A DNA stretch of 57,918 nucleotides from Rhodobacteraceae bacterium UBA6273 (lineage in GTDB: Bacteria > Pseudomonadota > Alphaproteobacteria > Rhodobacterales > Rhodobacteraceae). The translations under genes and the position numbers were made by a program. Below, piece by piece: positions 49,277 to 57,131 of the stretch (position 1 is the first letter of the stretch; every line of letters begins with the position of its first letter). Under the pieces are notes generated by a model. The model ran no database searches. It was not told the DNA's origin and saw nothing but the letters and a program-made list of their open reading frames with translations. The stretch lies in NCBI GenBank assembly GCA_002440625.1, contig DJUV01000140.1, positions 1 through 57,918 of the forward strand, read 5' to 3'.

Positions 49277-50163
49277 TCCGCACCCTTCTGGTCTGCCTTG
49301 CGCTTTTCACCCCTGCCGTCGCGGGGGCCGCGCCTTTGGCCAAAGATCTTTTCGGCGGTGAACAGCGCGCCTCGCAGCAGACGTCGCAAGCCATCGGCAG
49401 CTATGCCAAAGGCTGCGGCGCGGGGCTGGTGCAATTGCCGGAAACCGGCCCGACCTGGCAGGCGATGCGCCTGTCGCGCAACCGAAACTGGGGCCAGCCG
49501 GAACTGGTCCAGTACTTGATGGACCTCTCGTCGGCGGCGCGGCAGGTCGGCTGGCGGGGCCTCTATGTCGGCGACATGAGCCAGCCGCGCGGCGGGCCGA
49601 TGAAGACCGGTCATGCCAGCCACCAGATCGGACTGGATGCCGATGTCTGGATGCTGCCGCCATCGCGGCTGAACCTGTCGCGGAGCGAGAGGGAGAGCAT
49701 TTCCTCGATCTCGATCCGCACCGAGGATCAGCGCAACATCACCAGCAACTGGACCCGGAGCCACCAAGCCCTGCTGAAGATGGCGGCCTCGGACCCGCGC
49801 GTCGACCGCATCTTCGTCGCGGCGGCGGCCAAGATCGCCATGTGCAAGACGGCGAAGGCTTCGGACAAGACGTGGCTTCAGAAGATCAGGCCCATCGCCG
49901 GGCACAACACGCATTTCCACGTCCGCCTGAAATGCCCGCGCGGCGACAGCCGGTGCGAGACGCAGAAGCCCAGCGTCTCCGAGTTGTCGAAGGGCGGCGA
50001 CGGCTGCGATGAGACGCTGACCTGGTGGGTCACGACCTATCTCGAGGAACTGCGCAACCCGCCGAAGCCGACGAAGCCGAAAGGTCCGCGCAAGAAGACG
50101 GCGCGCGAATACACCATGGCCGATCTGCCCAAGGCCTGCCGGGGCGTGTTGGCGGCGAATTGA
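49273..50163 (+). CDS. mepA: Penicillin-insensitive murein endopeptidase
   Basis: 296-residue LAS-family zinc peptidase that cuts D-Ala-mDAP (and mDAP-mDAP) cross-links. It has a signal peptide (LLVCLALFTPAVAGA), the zinc motif HASHQIGLDADVW (His, Asp) and the second motif AGHNTHFHVRLKCP. Several cysteines (CGAGL, CKTAK, CPRGDSRC, CDE, CRG) fit periplasmic disulfides. It is coupled to the UMF1 gene by a 4-base overlap, so murein turnover and this transporter may be co-expressed. Confidence 0.94.
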   Translation: MIRTLLVCLALFTPAVAGAAPLAKDLFGGEQRASQQTSQAIGSYAKGCGAGLVQLPETGPTWQAMRLSRNRNWGQPELVQYLMDLSSAARQVGWRGLYVGDMSQPRGGPMKTGHASHQIGLDADVWMLPPSRLNLSRSERESISSISIRTEDQRNITSNWTRSHQALLKMAASDPRVDRIFVAAAAKIAMCKTAKASDKTWLQKIRPIAGHNTHFHVRLKCPRGDSRCETQKPSVSELSKGGDGCDETLTWWVTTYLEELRNPPKPTKPKGPRKKTAREYTMADLPKACRGVLAAN

Positions 50164-50262
50164 TCGCGGCGCTTGACCCGAAGGGGCCAAAGGCGTAGAG
50201 GCCGCGCGTTCCGGCATGGGCCGGGGCCAAGTCTCCGCGACCTTGTAAAAACGGACAGATAC

Positions 50263-50886
50263 ATGAACCGCAAGCTGATCCCTGGCATTCTTGCCATGGC
50301 CGTCATCGTGATGGCCTCCAACATCCTCGTGCAATACCCGCTTGGCCAATGGCTGACCTGGGGTGCCCTGACCTATCCCTTTTCCTTCCTCGTGACCGAT
50401 CTTACCAACCGGCTTCAGGGCGCCGCCGCCGCCCGCCGCGTGGTCATCGCGGGCTTTGTCGTCGGTGTCCTCTGCTCGCTGATCGGCACGCAGATCATGG
50501 GCGAGTTCGGCCCCCTGGTAACGCTCCGCGTGGCGCTTGGCTCGGGCGTTGCCTTCCTCGTGGCACAACTGACCGACGTTTCCGTTTTCAACCGGCTCCG
50601 GCAGGGAAGCTGGTGGCGGGCGCCGTTCGTATCGACCATCGCCAGTTCGACGCTCGATACGCTGATTTTCTTTACGGTTGCCTTCTCGGCCGCGCTGATC
50701 TTCATCGAACCGGGCAATGACGTGAGCTGGGCGGGCGGGCAATTGCCGCTTCTTGGCAGCGGGCCGATGGTGCCGCTCTGGGTGTCGCTGGCGATTGGTG
50801 ACTGGTTGGTGAAGCTTGCCATGGCAATTGTTGCATTGGTGCCATTCCGGGTAATTGTCGGAAAAATGATGGCAAGGGTTGCGTGA
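50263..50886 (+). CDS. Queuosine precursor transporter (VUT family, YhhQ-like)
   Basis: 207-residue inner-membrane protein with about six hydrophobic segments. It matches the VUT family in ALTYPFSFLVTDLTNRLQG and the C-terminal half TIASSTLDTLIFFTVAF. E. coli YhhQ imports preQ0/preQ1 for queuosine tRNA modification. The ATG at 50263 has a weak site (ACGGACAG). I see no preQ1 riboswitch in the 99 bases upstream. A putative structured small RNA gene follows. Confidence 0.92.
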   Translation: MNRKLIPGILAMAVIVMASNILVQYPLGQWLTWGALTYPFSFLVTDLTNRLQGAAAARRVVIAGFVVGVLCSLIGTQIMGEFGPLVTLRVALGSGVAFLVAQLTDVSVFNRLRQGSWWRAPFVSTIASSTLDTLIFFTVAFSAALIFIEPGNDVSWAGGQLPLLGSGPMVPLWVSLAIGDWLVKLAMAIVALVPFRVIVGKMMARVA

Positions 50887-50892
50887 AACCTT

Positions 50893-50898
50893 TTGACA
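50893..50898 (+). promoter_or_regulatory. Consensus -35 box of the small RNA locus
   Basis: TTGACA, a perfect sigma-70 -35 hexamer, lies 7 bases after the transporter stop. No good -10 box follows at 16-18 bases (the region reads GCCTCTGCCTAACG), so a non-canonical -10 or a different sigma factor would be needed. The start of transcription is therefore only guessed at about 50919-50935. Confidence 0.4.
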
Positions 50899-50956
50899 AA
50901 CACCAAATCTGTGTCAGCCTCTGCCTAACGGCAACGCAGAGAAAGGAGGTGATCCA

Positions 50957-51013
50957 GTGTCTAGAGTGATATTGGAGAGAGGTGTCGGGACAGTCAGGGG
51001 GGCCGTGGCCTAA
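50957..51013 (+). CDS. 18-residue micro-ORF with an extreme Shine-Dalgarno
   Basis: GTG start, stop TAA; the peptide is MSRVILERGVGTVRGAVA. GGAGG lies 7 bases upstream of the GTG inside a 16-base perfect match to the anti-Shine-Dalgarno region, an ideal initiation site. Four of 18 codons are AGA, AGA, AGG and ATA, which are scarce in the neighbouring genes. The ORF covers the 5' arms of the two long-range stems, so ribosomes on it would open those helices. It may be a leader-like regulatory peptide or a real small protein. I recognise no family. Confidence 0.5.
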   Translation: MSRVILERGVGTVRGAVA

Positions 51014-51095
51014 GGGCAGACCCATGGGTTAAGAACCCTGACTGGGCCTTGTCGATCTTCGACACCCTAACTGGCCCATCTCCGTAGATCTCGGA

Positions 51096-51129
51096 GGGCC
51101 GCTCCAATCCGGAGCGGCCCTTTCCGTTT
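51096..51129 (+). terminator. Strong intrinsic terminator of the small RNA locus
   Basis: GGGCCGCTCC-AATCC-GGAGCGGCCC forms a perfect 10-base-pair stem with a 5-base loop, followed by TTTCCGTTT. It could also serve the convergent transglycosylase gene poorly, since no T-run exists on that side. Confidence 0.85.
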
Positions 51130-51199
51130 CTGGAACCTGTCAGCATCCGTCCCGCATGCGTCGGGCATCCGTCCCGACAGGCGTCGGGCGTTCGGGCGT

Positions 51200-52339
51200 T
51201 TAACCAAGGCTCCGCAGCAGTTCCAGCGAAGGCAGGCCGGTCTCGGGAAGGCCGCGGCTGGCCTGATACGCGCGGATCGCCGCCTCGGTCTTCTTGCCGA
51301 TCACGCCGTCGCTGCCGCCGGTATCGAAGCCCCGCGCGGTCAGGCGTTTCTGCAAGGCGATGCGGTCAGCCTTGGTCATGCCATTTGCATCGGGCGGGAA
51401 GCTGGCCTGAAGCGGGCCGCCCCCGGCGATGCGGTCGGCCAGAAGCCCGACGCCAAGCGCATAGGCATCCGAGTTGTTGTAGCGCTTGATGGCGTTGAAA
51501 TTGCCGGTCACGGCAAAGCTCGGGCCGCCGGCCTGCGGCTGGATCACCCGGCCACCGGAGCCGCCCGACCCGGCCACGCCGCCCCAGCGGAGCCCACGCG
51601 ACCAGCCGCTGCGGGCGAGGTAGTTGGCGGTCGAGGCAAGCGCGTCGGTCGGGGCTTCGGACCAGATGTCGCGGCGGCCATCGCCGGTGAAATCGACGGC
51701 ATAGGCAAGATAGGTCGTCGGGATGAACTGGGTATGGCCCATCGCCCCGGCCCAGCTTCCGGTCATGTTCGAAGGTGCGGCATCGCCCGCCTGCACGATC
51801 TTCAACGCCGCGACAAGCTGCTGTTCGAAGAAGGCGCCGCGCCGGCCGTCATAGGCGAGCGTCGAGGTCGCGGAGACCACCGGCACGTTGCCGCGCCTTT
51901 CGCCGTAAAGGCTCTCGACGCCCCAGATCGCGGCGATGATCGCCGCATCGACGCCGTAGCGGTCCTGCAGCGCGTTTAGCGTACCGCGCTCGCGGGCAAA
52001 GGCGGCGCGGCCCTTGGCGACGCGTTCGTCCGAGACGGAGATGGAGAGGTAATCCTCAAGCGTGCGGCTCGACTCGGTCTGGTTCCGGTCGCGGGTGACG
52101 ACGCCGGGCAGGTAGCCAGCACCGCGAAAGCCGGCGCTGACCGTCGCATCGGAAAGACCGTAGCCCGAGGCGCGCGCCCGGAAGGCTTCGACCCAGGCGT
52201 CATAGCCGGGATTGGCCGCCGGCCTGAGATCGGCATCGAGCGGTGCGGCGCCGGAAAAACTCATCGCGGCGCCGTTGCCGCAGGCCGAAAGGCCGAGGAC
52301 GCCAAGGCCCAGTCCGAAATTGCGCCGTGAAATGTTCAT
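51200..52339 (-). CDS. Lytic murein transglycosylase, MltB-like lipoprotein with peptidoglycan-binding domain
   Basis: 379 residues. An N-terminal signal contains a twin-Arg-like SRRNF and lipobox LSAC, giving lipidation at Cys20. The SLT_2 (GH103) domain has the catalytic Glu142 in AIWGVESLYGERRGN, GSWAGAMGHTQFIPTTYLAYA and DIWSEAPTDALASTANYL. The C-terminal PG_binding_1 domain (about 310-379) has LQKRLTARGFDTGGSDGVIG. It cleaves glycan strands with 1,6-anhydro ring formation in the outer membrane/periplasm. Convergent with the small RNA locus. Confidence 0.93.
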   Translation of the reverse strand: MNISRRNFGLGLGVLGLSACGNGAAMSFSGAAPLDADLRPAANPGYDAWVEAFRARASGYGLSDATVSAGFRGAGYLPGVVTRDRNQTESSRTLEDYLSISVSDERVAKGRAAFARERGTLNALQDRYGVDAAIIAAIWGVESLYGERRGNVPVVSATSTLAYDGRRGAFFEQQLVAALKIVQAGDAAPSNMTGSWAGAMGHTQFIPTTYLAYAVDFTGDGRRDIWSEAPTDALASTANYLARSGWSRGLRWGGVAGSGGSGGRVIQPQAGGPSFAVTGNFNAIKRYNNSDAYALGVGLLADRIAGGGPLQASFPPDANGMTKADRIALQKRLTARGFDTGGSDGVIGKKTEAAIRAYQASRGLPETGLPSLELLRSLG

Positions 52340-52450
52340 TCCTGCCTCGCGTTCCGAATGTTGTTTCGGGCGATGCTAGCCGATCACGGCGGCGGCTGAA
52401 ACCTTGGCCTCGCGTGGACTCGGGCGCGGCGGCGACTTATCTCTGATGCC

Positions 52451-52876
52451 ATGCTGCGCATCACCGATGATATCGCCATTGCCGACTGGGAGATCACCGA
52501 GAGCTTTTCACGCTCTTCCGGACCCGGCGGGCAGAACGTCAACAAGGTCTCCACCGCGGTGGAGCTGCGCTTCGAGGCGGAGCGGAGCCCGCATCTGGCG
52601 CCGCCGGTCAAGGCGCGGCTGAAGCGGATCGCCGGTCGGAAATGGACCAATGACGGCGCCATCGTGATCCGCGCCGAAGAGACGCGGAGCCAGCTCCGCA
52701 ACCGCGAGATCGCGCGCGAAAGGCTGGCCGAGATGATCCGTGAGGCGCTGGTCGCGCCGAAACTGCGGCGGCCGACGAAGCCGACGCTGGGCAGCCAGAG
52801 GCGGCGGCTTCAGGCCAAGACCCAGCGCAGCACGGTAAAGATCCTGCGCGGCAGGATTGGCGAAGACGATGCCTGA
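52451..52876 (+). CDS. arfB: Alternative ribosome-rescue factor / peptidyl-tRNA hydrolase ArfB
   Basis: 141-residue release-factor-like protein. The catalytic GGQ is at 26-28 in SSGPGGQNVNKVSTAVELRF, without the codon-recognition domains of RF1/RF2, and the basic C-terminal tail (KPTLGSQRRRLQAKTQRS) enters the empty mRNA channel in studied ArfB. It rescues ribosomes stalled on non-stop mRNA. It diverges from the lytic transglycosylase gene. Confidence 0.94.
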   Translation: MLRITDDIAIADWEITESFSRSSGPGGQNVNKVSTAVELRFEAERSPHLAPPVKARLKRIAGRKWTNDGAIVIRAEETRSQLRNREIARERLAEMIREALVAPKLRRPTKPTLGSQRRRLQAKTQRSTVKILRGRIGEDDA

Positions 52877-53022
52877 TTGTAACCAAAGCACCGGATTTCG
52901 ATGAATCATCAACCGGCGGGATATTTTCGTTTGGTTTCCGCCGCGCGTCGTGGCATCGACGCTGGCGAAGGCGGGCGCTATTCCTGTCAGCTTAAAAAGT
53001 CGGAAATCGGGCAGACCGCAGT
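52877..53022. promoter_or_regulatory. AT-rich leader before the polysaccharide locus
   Basis: This 146-base gap is locally AT-rich (ATTTCGATGAATCATC, ATATTTTCGTTTGG) with AACCAAA (52881-52887) and TTTGGTT (52930-52936) in inverted orientation and GATGA-A-TCATC at 52910-52920. It probably carries the promoter for the flippase gene; no clear hexamers are assigned. Confidence 0.3.
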
Positions 53023-54426
53023 ATGCTGAAGAAAGCCTTTCTGGTTGTCTCAGGCAATGCCTTCGGCTCGGCCCTGCTCCTGCTGCGCAATCTGATCGTC
53101 GCGCGGCTGGTCAGTCCGGATGACTACGGTATCGCCTCGACCCTTGCGATCAGCATGTCGATCGTGGAGATGCTGTCCTACCTCGGCCTGAACCAGCTCA
53201 TGGTGGTCGACAAGGACGGCGACGACGAACATTTCCAGCGTGCGATGCAGGGCTTTCAGGTCATGCGCGGGGTGTTTTCAAGCACCGTCCTCTTTCTGAT
53301 CGCTTATCCCTACGCCAATTTCCTTGGCATCCCGGATGTTGCATGGGCCTATCAGGTCATCGCCGTGATCCCCTTCATCAACGGCTTGCAGCACTATGAC
53401 AATCACCGGATGCGGCGGCATATGAACTTCCGGCCCGCCGTCGTGACGCAATCGGTCGCGCCACTGATCTCGGTCATTCTCCTCTGGCCGATCGCCATGG
53501 TCTACAGCGACTACCGGATCATGCTGGTATCGCTACTGGTGCAGGCGATCTCTTCGGTGAGCCTGACGCACATCATGGCCAAGCGTCCCTACCGCCTTGC
53601 CTTCGACATGACCCTGATGCGCAAGGCGACGATCTTCGGCTGGCCGCTTCTCCTCAACGGCGTCATGCTTTTCGGGGTGTTCAACGGCGAACGGCTTGTC
53701 GTCGGGCGGGAACTGGGGATGGCGCAGCTTGCGGTCTTCTCGATGGCGATCACCCTGACGCTGACGCCGACGCTGGTGCTGGCCGGCGCGTCGCAGTCGC
53801 TGTTCCTGCCCAAGCTGACTGCAGCACGCGACGATGCGCGTTCGTTCAACTGGCTCGGCGTTGCGGCGATCGAGGGCGGGCTGGCGATTGGCCTTCTCCT
53901 GCTTCTCGGCACGGTGATGATCGGCGGGCCGGTGGTGCACATTCTCCTTGGCGCGAAATACGAGGCGATGCTGCCGATCCTGGTGCCGATGGCGGTGATG
54001 CAAGCGGTGAGGGTGGCAAAGTCCGGCGCGGCGACGGTGGCGCTGGCAAAGGGGCGGTCGGGCAATTCGGCAGTGGCGAATTTCTTCCGTATCCTGTCTC
54101 TGCCGGTCTCCTGGTATGCCGTGGTGCAGACGGGCTCGGTCTTCACCGTCCTCTGGATCGCGGCCGCGGCTGAGGCGCTTGGTTTCTTCGTCTCCTTGCG
54201 GCTGGCGGCGAAGCGGACAGAGCTGCTGCTGCAACCTCTCCTCATTCCGGTGATCCTGTTCACGCTCGCCTGCGCCGCCGCCGCCATCGACAACCACCTT
54301 CTGCAACCGCAGACCGGGCTCATCGCCAACCTGAGCTGGTCGCGCTGGGTCGTTGCCGCAATGATCATCGGCGGCCTCGGCTCGATGACGGCGCTGCGCG
54401 GCTATCTGGTGCGGCGGTTCACCTAG
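53023..54426 (+). CDS. Polysaccharide flippase (Wzx/oligosaccharide flippase family)
   Basis: 467 residues with about 12-14 hydrophobic segments. It starts MLKKAFLVVSGNAFGSALLLLRNLIVARLVSPDDYGI, a typical lead-in of Wzx/RfbX proteins (LISPDxYGxxS). Such MOP-superfamily proteins move lipid-linked oligosaccharide across the inner membrane. It is the first gene of an apparent surface-polysaccharide cluster with an acyltransferase and two glycosyltransferases. Confidence 0.9.
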   Translation: MLKKAFLVVSGNAFGSALLLLRNLIVARLVSPDDYGIASTLAISMSIVEMLSYLGLNQLMVVDKDGDDEHFQRAMQGFQVMRGVFSSTVLFLIAYPYANFLGIPDVAWAYQVIAVIPFINGLQHYDNHRMRRHMNFRPAVVTQSVAPLISVILLWPIAMVYSDYRIMLVSLLVQAISSVSLTHIMAKRPYRLAFDMTLMRKATIFGWPLLLNGVMLFGVFNGERLVVGRELGMAQLAVFSMAITLTLTPTLVLAGASQSLFLPKLTAARDDARSFNWLGVAAIEGGLAIGLLLLLGTVMIGGPVVHILLGAKYEAMLPILVPMAVMQAVRVAKSGAATVALAKGRSGNSAVANFFRILSLPVSWYAVVQTGSVFTVLWIAAAAEALGFFVSLRLAAKRTELLLQPLLIPVILFTLACAAAAIDNHLLQPQTGLIANLSWSRWVVAAMIIGGLGSMTALRGYLVRRFT

Positions 54427-54428
54427 GC

Positions 54429-54974
54429 TCAGTCGCCGCGCATACGGACGACGCGGGCGGGAACGCCCAAGGCGATGGCGCCGGCGGGGACATCCCTGGT
54501 GACCACCGACCCGGCGCCGATCACCGCGCCGTCACCGATGCTGATGCCGGCAGTAAGGATGGCGCGGGCGCCGATCCAGCAATCCCTGCCGATCACGATG
54601 TCACGCTCGATCATGGCCTGATCGGTGATGCGCTGGCCGGCCGCCAGCCCGTAATCGGCGGCGGTGACGAAGACCTCGGGGCCGAAGGTGGTGCGTTCGC
54701 CGACCCTGATCCAGCTTGTGCTTTTCCCCGCCCAGAGTGAACAGCGCGCGCCGACCTGAACCTGATCGCCAAGTGCTATACGCTCGCCATTGGCGAAGGA
54801 CACGTTGGGCGCGATCCGCACATCGCGGCCAAGGGTCAGGCGGCGACGCTGGCGGACGTGGCTGTAGCCGTAGTAATGCATGAGCCGGAAGGGGTGGAGG
54901 AGCACTGCGGGGTCTAGGAACGACGCCACCGCACGGCCGAACCGGCTGACAAACTTACGTTTCGCGACGGCCAT
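54429..54974 (-). CDS. Left-handed beta-helix acyltransferase (WcaF/serine acetyltransferase-like)
   Basis: 181 residues, most of them hexapeptide repeats (about 45-170), with [46 protein letters not shown] near the C-terminus, a typical acetyl-CoA-dependent sugar O-acetyltransferase tail. The ATG at 54974 has GGGGAGGAG 8 bases upstream; a longer open frame upstream is not needed. It converges on the flippase gene (2-base gap) and diverges from the GT2 gene. It probably acetylates the polysaccharide made here. Confidence 0.87.
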   Translation of the reverse strand: MAVAKRKFVSRFGRAVASFLDPAVLLHPFRLMHYYGYSHVRQRRRLTLGRDVRIAPNVSFANGERIALGDQVQVGARCSLWAGKSTSWIRVGERTTFGPEVFVTAADYGLAAGQRITDQAMIERDIVIGRDCWIGARAILTAGISIGDGAVIGAGSVVTRDVPAGAIALGVPARVVRMRGD

Positions 54975-55089
54975 GTCGGACACTCCTCCCCCTGATGCGG
55001 GCCATTTTCTGCATGGCGGCGCAGATGCCAAATTGCTACCACGATGTGGGGATAGAGCAAACCCAACCACAAAGGCGCATATACGGGAA

Positions 55090-56109
55090 ATGACCAGCCA
55101 GACCTGCCCAATCGGCGCCGTCATCGTCGCCTTCAATGCGCATGACGTGATCGTCGGCTGCGTCGAGAGCCTGCTGGCGCAGGCGCATGGCAGGCCGAAG
55201 ATCGTGGTGGTCGACAATGCCTCGGGCGATGACACGGTGGCGGTGCTGAGGAAATGGGCGGCATCGCATCCGCAAGTCGATTTCTGCGAGTTTCCGTCGG
55301 GCGAAAGGCCGGGCCATGCCGAGGCGGGCGACGTTTCCCTGGTGCATTCGACGGTCAACCTCGGCTTTGCGGGCGGTGTCAACCTCGGCCTCGCCTTTCT
55401 GGCGCCGATGCCGGAGATCGGCCATTTCTGGGTGCTGAACCCCGATGCCTTCGCCGATCCGGGTGCGACGAAGGCGATCCTCGATTGCGCGGCAAGGGTG
55501 CCGGGCTATGCTCTGATGGGCGGGCGGGTCTGCTATGCCGATCCGAAGAACCGCATCCAGATCGACGGCGGCATCTTGAACAAATGGACCGGCGTGAGCG
55601 GCAACATCAACCTTGGCAGGGATGCCGACAAGACGCCGATGCCAAAGGCGGCGGAGCTTGATTTCATCACCGGCGCCAACATGGTCGCCTCGCGGCGGTT
55701 CTATGAAGCTGTGGGGCCGATGGCCGAGGATTACTTCCTTTACTACGAAGAGGCAGACTGGGCGATGCGGCGCGGCGCAATGCCCCTGGCGGTCGCGCCG
55801 GACTTTCTCGTCTATCACCATGCCGGCACCGCCATCGGGTCGCCGACGTTCGAGCGGATCGCCTCGCCGTTTTCCTTCTGGTTCAAGTATCGCGGACGGA
55901 CCAAGTTCGTGTGGCGCTTCAATCCTCTGGGGTTGCCGGTGACGCTGGCCTATTCGACGGCCAAGGCGCTGCAGTTACTGGCGAAAGGAGCGCGGCCGCA
56001 GGCGGCGGCGTTGATGCGCGGCGCTTTCGGGCTTGGACCGCCGCGCGCCGTGCGGGACCGGCTTTCGCCCGAGGCGCAGAAGATCGCGTTCGGCCGTGCG
56101 CTGGATTAG
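55090..56109 (+). CDS. Family 2 glycosyltransferase (rhamnosyltransferase-like)
   Basis: 339 residues. The GT-A domain starts [23 protein letters not shown], then [27 protein letters not shown] and [13 protein letters not shown], with the acceptor-base region YEEADWAMR at about 218-226. The C-terminal part ([17 protein letters not shown]) suits membrane association. The ATG at 55090 has ACGGGA before it. It overlaps the next gene by 14 bases. The transferred sugar is unknown. Confidence 0.9.
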   Translation: MTSQTCPIGAVIVAFNAHDVIVGCVESLLAQAHGRPKIVVVDNASGDDTVAVLRKWAASHPQVDFCEFPSGERPGHAEAGDVSLVHSTVNLGFAGGVNLGLAFLAPMPEIGHFWVLNPDAFADPGATKAILDCAARVPGYALMGGRVCYADPKNRIQIDGGILNKWTGVSGNINLGRDADKTPMPKAAELDFITGANMVASRRFYEAVGPMAEDYFLYYEEADWAMRRGAMPLAVAPDFLVYHHAGTAIGSPTFERIASPFSFWFKYRGRTKFVWRFNPLGLPVTLAYSTAKALQLLAKGARPQAAALMRGAFGLGPPRAVRDRLSPEAQKIAFGRALD

Positions 56110-56980
56110 CGCCGGGTTCGGTCTTTTCCTGGCGCTCTCGGCCCACCCGGCAGCGGCGCTGGAGCTGGTGTTCCTGCAAAGCCTCGACTGGTCCGAAGAC
56201 AACGACGATTTCGGCGGATTTTCCGGCCTTGTCGTCACCGACATGGGGCAGGGGTTCTGGGCGGCGAGCGACAGGGGCACGCTCTGGCAGGCCGGGATCA
56301 CCCGCGGGGCCGATGGCCGCATCGAGGCGATCAAGGCCCGCTGGCATGACCGCTTTCTCGACAACGGCGGCAAAGGCGTTTCCGGCTTCACCTCGGATGC
56401 CGAGTCCCTTGCCCCGGCGCCGGATGGCGGTCTTTTCGTCGGCTATGAAAGCTATACCCGTGTCACCGGCCTCCATCCGCCGTCCATGCGATCCGAGCCG
56501 CTGCACAAGTTCGACAGGTTCAAGGACCGCTGGAACAACGGGAGCTTCGAAGGGCTGGCGCGGATTGCCGACGGCAGCCTCATGGCCGTGGTCGAGGAGC
56601 GGGACGCGGCGATCGGGGGCTACCCTACCTTCATCGGTCGCAAGGGCGGATGGCAGGCCGGCCCGGTTTTGCGCACGGGGCCGGATTTCGGTGCTTCGGA
56701 CGCGACGATGGACGATGAGGGGCGGCTCTGGCTTCTGGAGCGGCGGCTGACCTGGCTCGGTCAGTTCGAAGTCAGGGTATCGACCTGCCCCGCCGTGGCG
56801 CTGAGGGGGGTGGTCGACTGTGCCCCGGTGATGACCGCGCCGTCCGGCGCGCTGGGCAACATGGAAGGCATGTCGGTCTGGCGCGATGCCGCCGGGCGCC
56901 AGATCATGACGCTGATTTCCGACGACAATTTCTTCCCGTTCTCATCGACGCTGGTTGCGGAATACGAAATCCTGCCCTGA
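56096..56980 (+). CDS. Esterase-like activity of phytase family protein, exported
   Basis: 294 residues from a GTG at 56096, giving an N-terminal signal peptide (FGLFLALSAHPAAALELVF). The body resembles PF13449: a beta-propeller pattern with FGGFSGLVVTDMGQGFWAASDRG, NGSFEGLARIADGSLMAVVEE and NMEGMSVWRDAAGRQIMTLISDDN. Phytase or phosphodiesterase activity has been proposed for the family but is poorly documented. It overlaps the GT2 gene by 14 bases and is probably part of the polysaccharide transcription unit. Confidence 0.8.
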   Translation: MRWISAGFGLFLALSAHPAAALELVFLQSLDWSEDNDDFGGFSGLVVTDMGQGFWAASDRGTLWQAGITRGADGRIEAIKARWHDRFLDNGGKGVSGFTSDAESLAPAPDGGLFVGYESYTRVTGLHPPSMRSEPLHKFDRFKDRWNNGSFEGLARIADGSLMAVVEERDAAIGGYPTFIGRKGGWQAGPVLRTGPDFGASDATMDDEGRLWLLERRLTWLGQFEVRVSTCPAVALRGVVDCAPVMTAPSGALGNMEGMSVWRDAAGRQIMTLISDDNFFPFSSTLVAEYEILP

Positions 56981-57004
56981 GACGGATTGTGTTTCCAAGC
57001 CGTC
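56981..57004 (+). terminator. Hairpin immediately after the phytase-like esterase gene
   Basis: GACGG-a-TTG, loop TGTTTC, CAA-g-CCGTC forms an 8-base-pair stem with one mismatch starting at the base after the stop codon. T-rich sequence (ATTTTCATTTTG) follows only about 12 bases later, so it is a moderate terminator candidate. Confidence 0.4.
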
Positions 57005-57020
57005 GCTGCGCGGGATTTTC

Positions 57021-57054
57021 ATTTTGCCAATGTAGCCCCGCTCGGCTACAAAAT
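57021..57054. promoter_or_regulatory. Palindromic element upstream of the GT4 gene
   Basis: TGTAGCC-CCGCTC-GGCTACA (57031-57050) is a perfect 7-base-pair inverted repeat flanked by ATTTTG on the left and CAAAAT on the right, which are also complementary. It lies about 80 bases before the GT4 start and may be an operator or leader hairpin for the genes running out of the window. Confidence 0.45.
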
Positions 57055-57131
57055 CTGCGGACTTGAGGCGGGGGCGCTCAGGCATATCCGGGCAGGCCGA
57101 AGGGCCGGATGAGAGGAGCGACGAGGTGGAA

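Larger units (their letters stand above)
50919..51129 (+). ncRNA. Putative structured small RNA with embedded micro-ORF, family not recognised
   Basis: A compact unit in the only gap over 300 bases (50887-51199). In order it holds a CTCTGC/GCAGAG hairpin (50919-50941); AAAGGAGGTGATCCAG (50942-50957), a 16-base complement of the 16S rRNA 3' end; an 18-codon ORF; a 7-pair stem GGTGTCG/CGACACC (50981-50987 with 51060-51066) enclosing a 9-pair stem CAGTCAGGG/CCCTGACTG (50991-50999 with 51036-51044); a CTCCG/CGGAG hairpin (51080-51096); and an intrinsic terminator. It does not resemble tmRNA, SRP RNA, 6S RNA or RNase P RNA. No gene follows on the same strand, so it is probably self-contained. Confidence 0.6.

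Noticed and set aside
50164..50262. preQ1 riboswitch upstream of the queuosine precursor transporter
   Set aside because: The 99-base leader lacks the preQ1-I hairpin followed by an A-rich tail, and no other aptamer is evident.
50919..51129. tmRNA, tRNA, 6S or SRP RNA in the 313-base gap
   Set aside because: I see no tRNA-like acceptor or T-loop, no Ala-rich tag reading frame of tmRNA type, no GGTCAGG..GGAAGGAAGCAGCC SRP core and no single long bulged helix as in 6S RNA.
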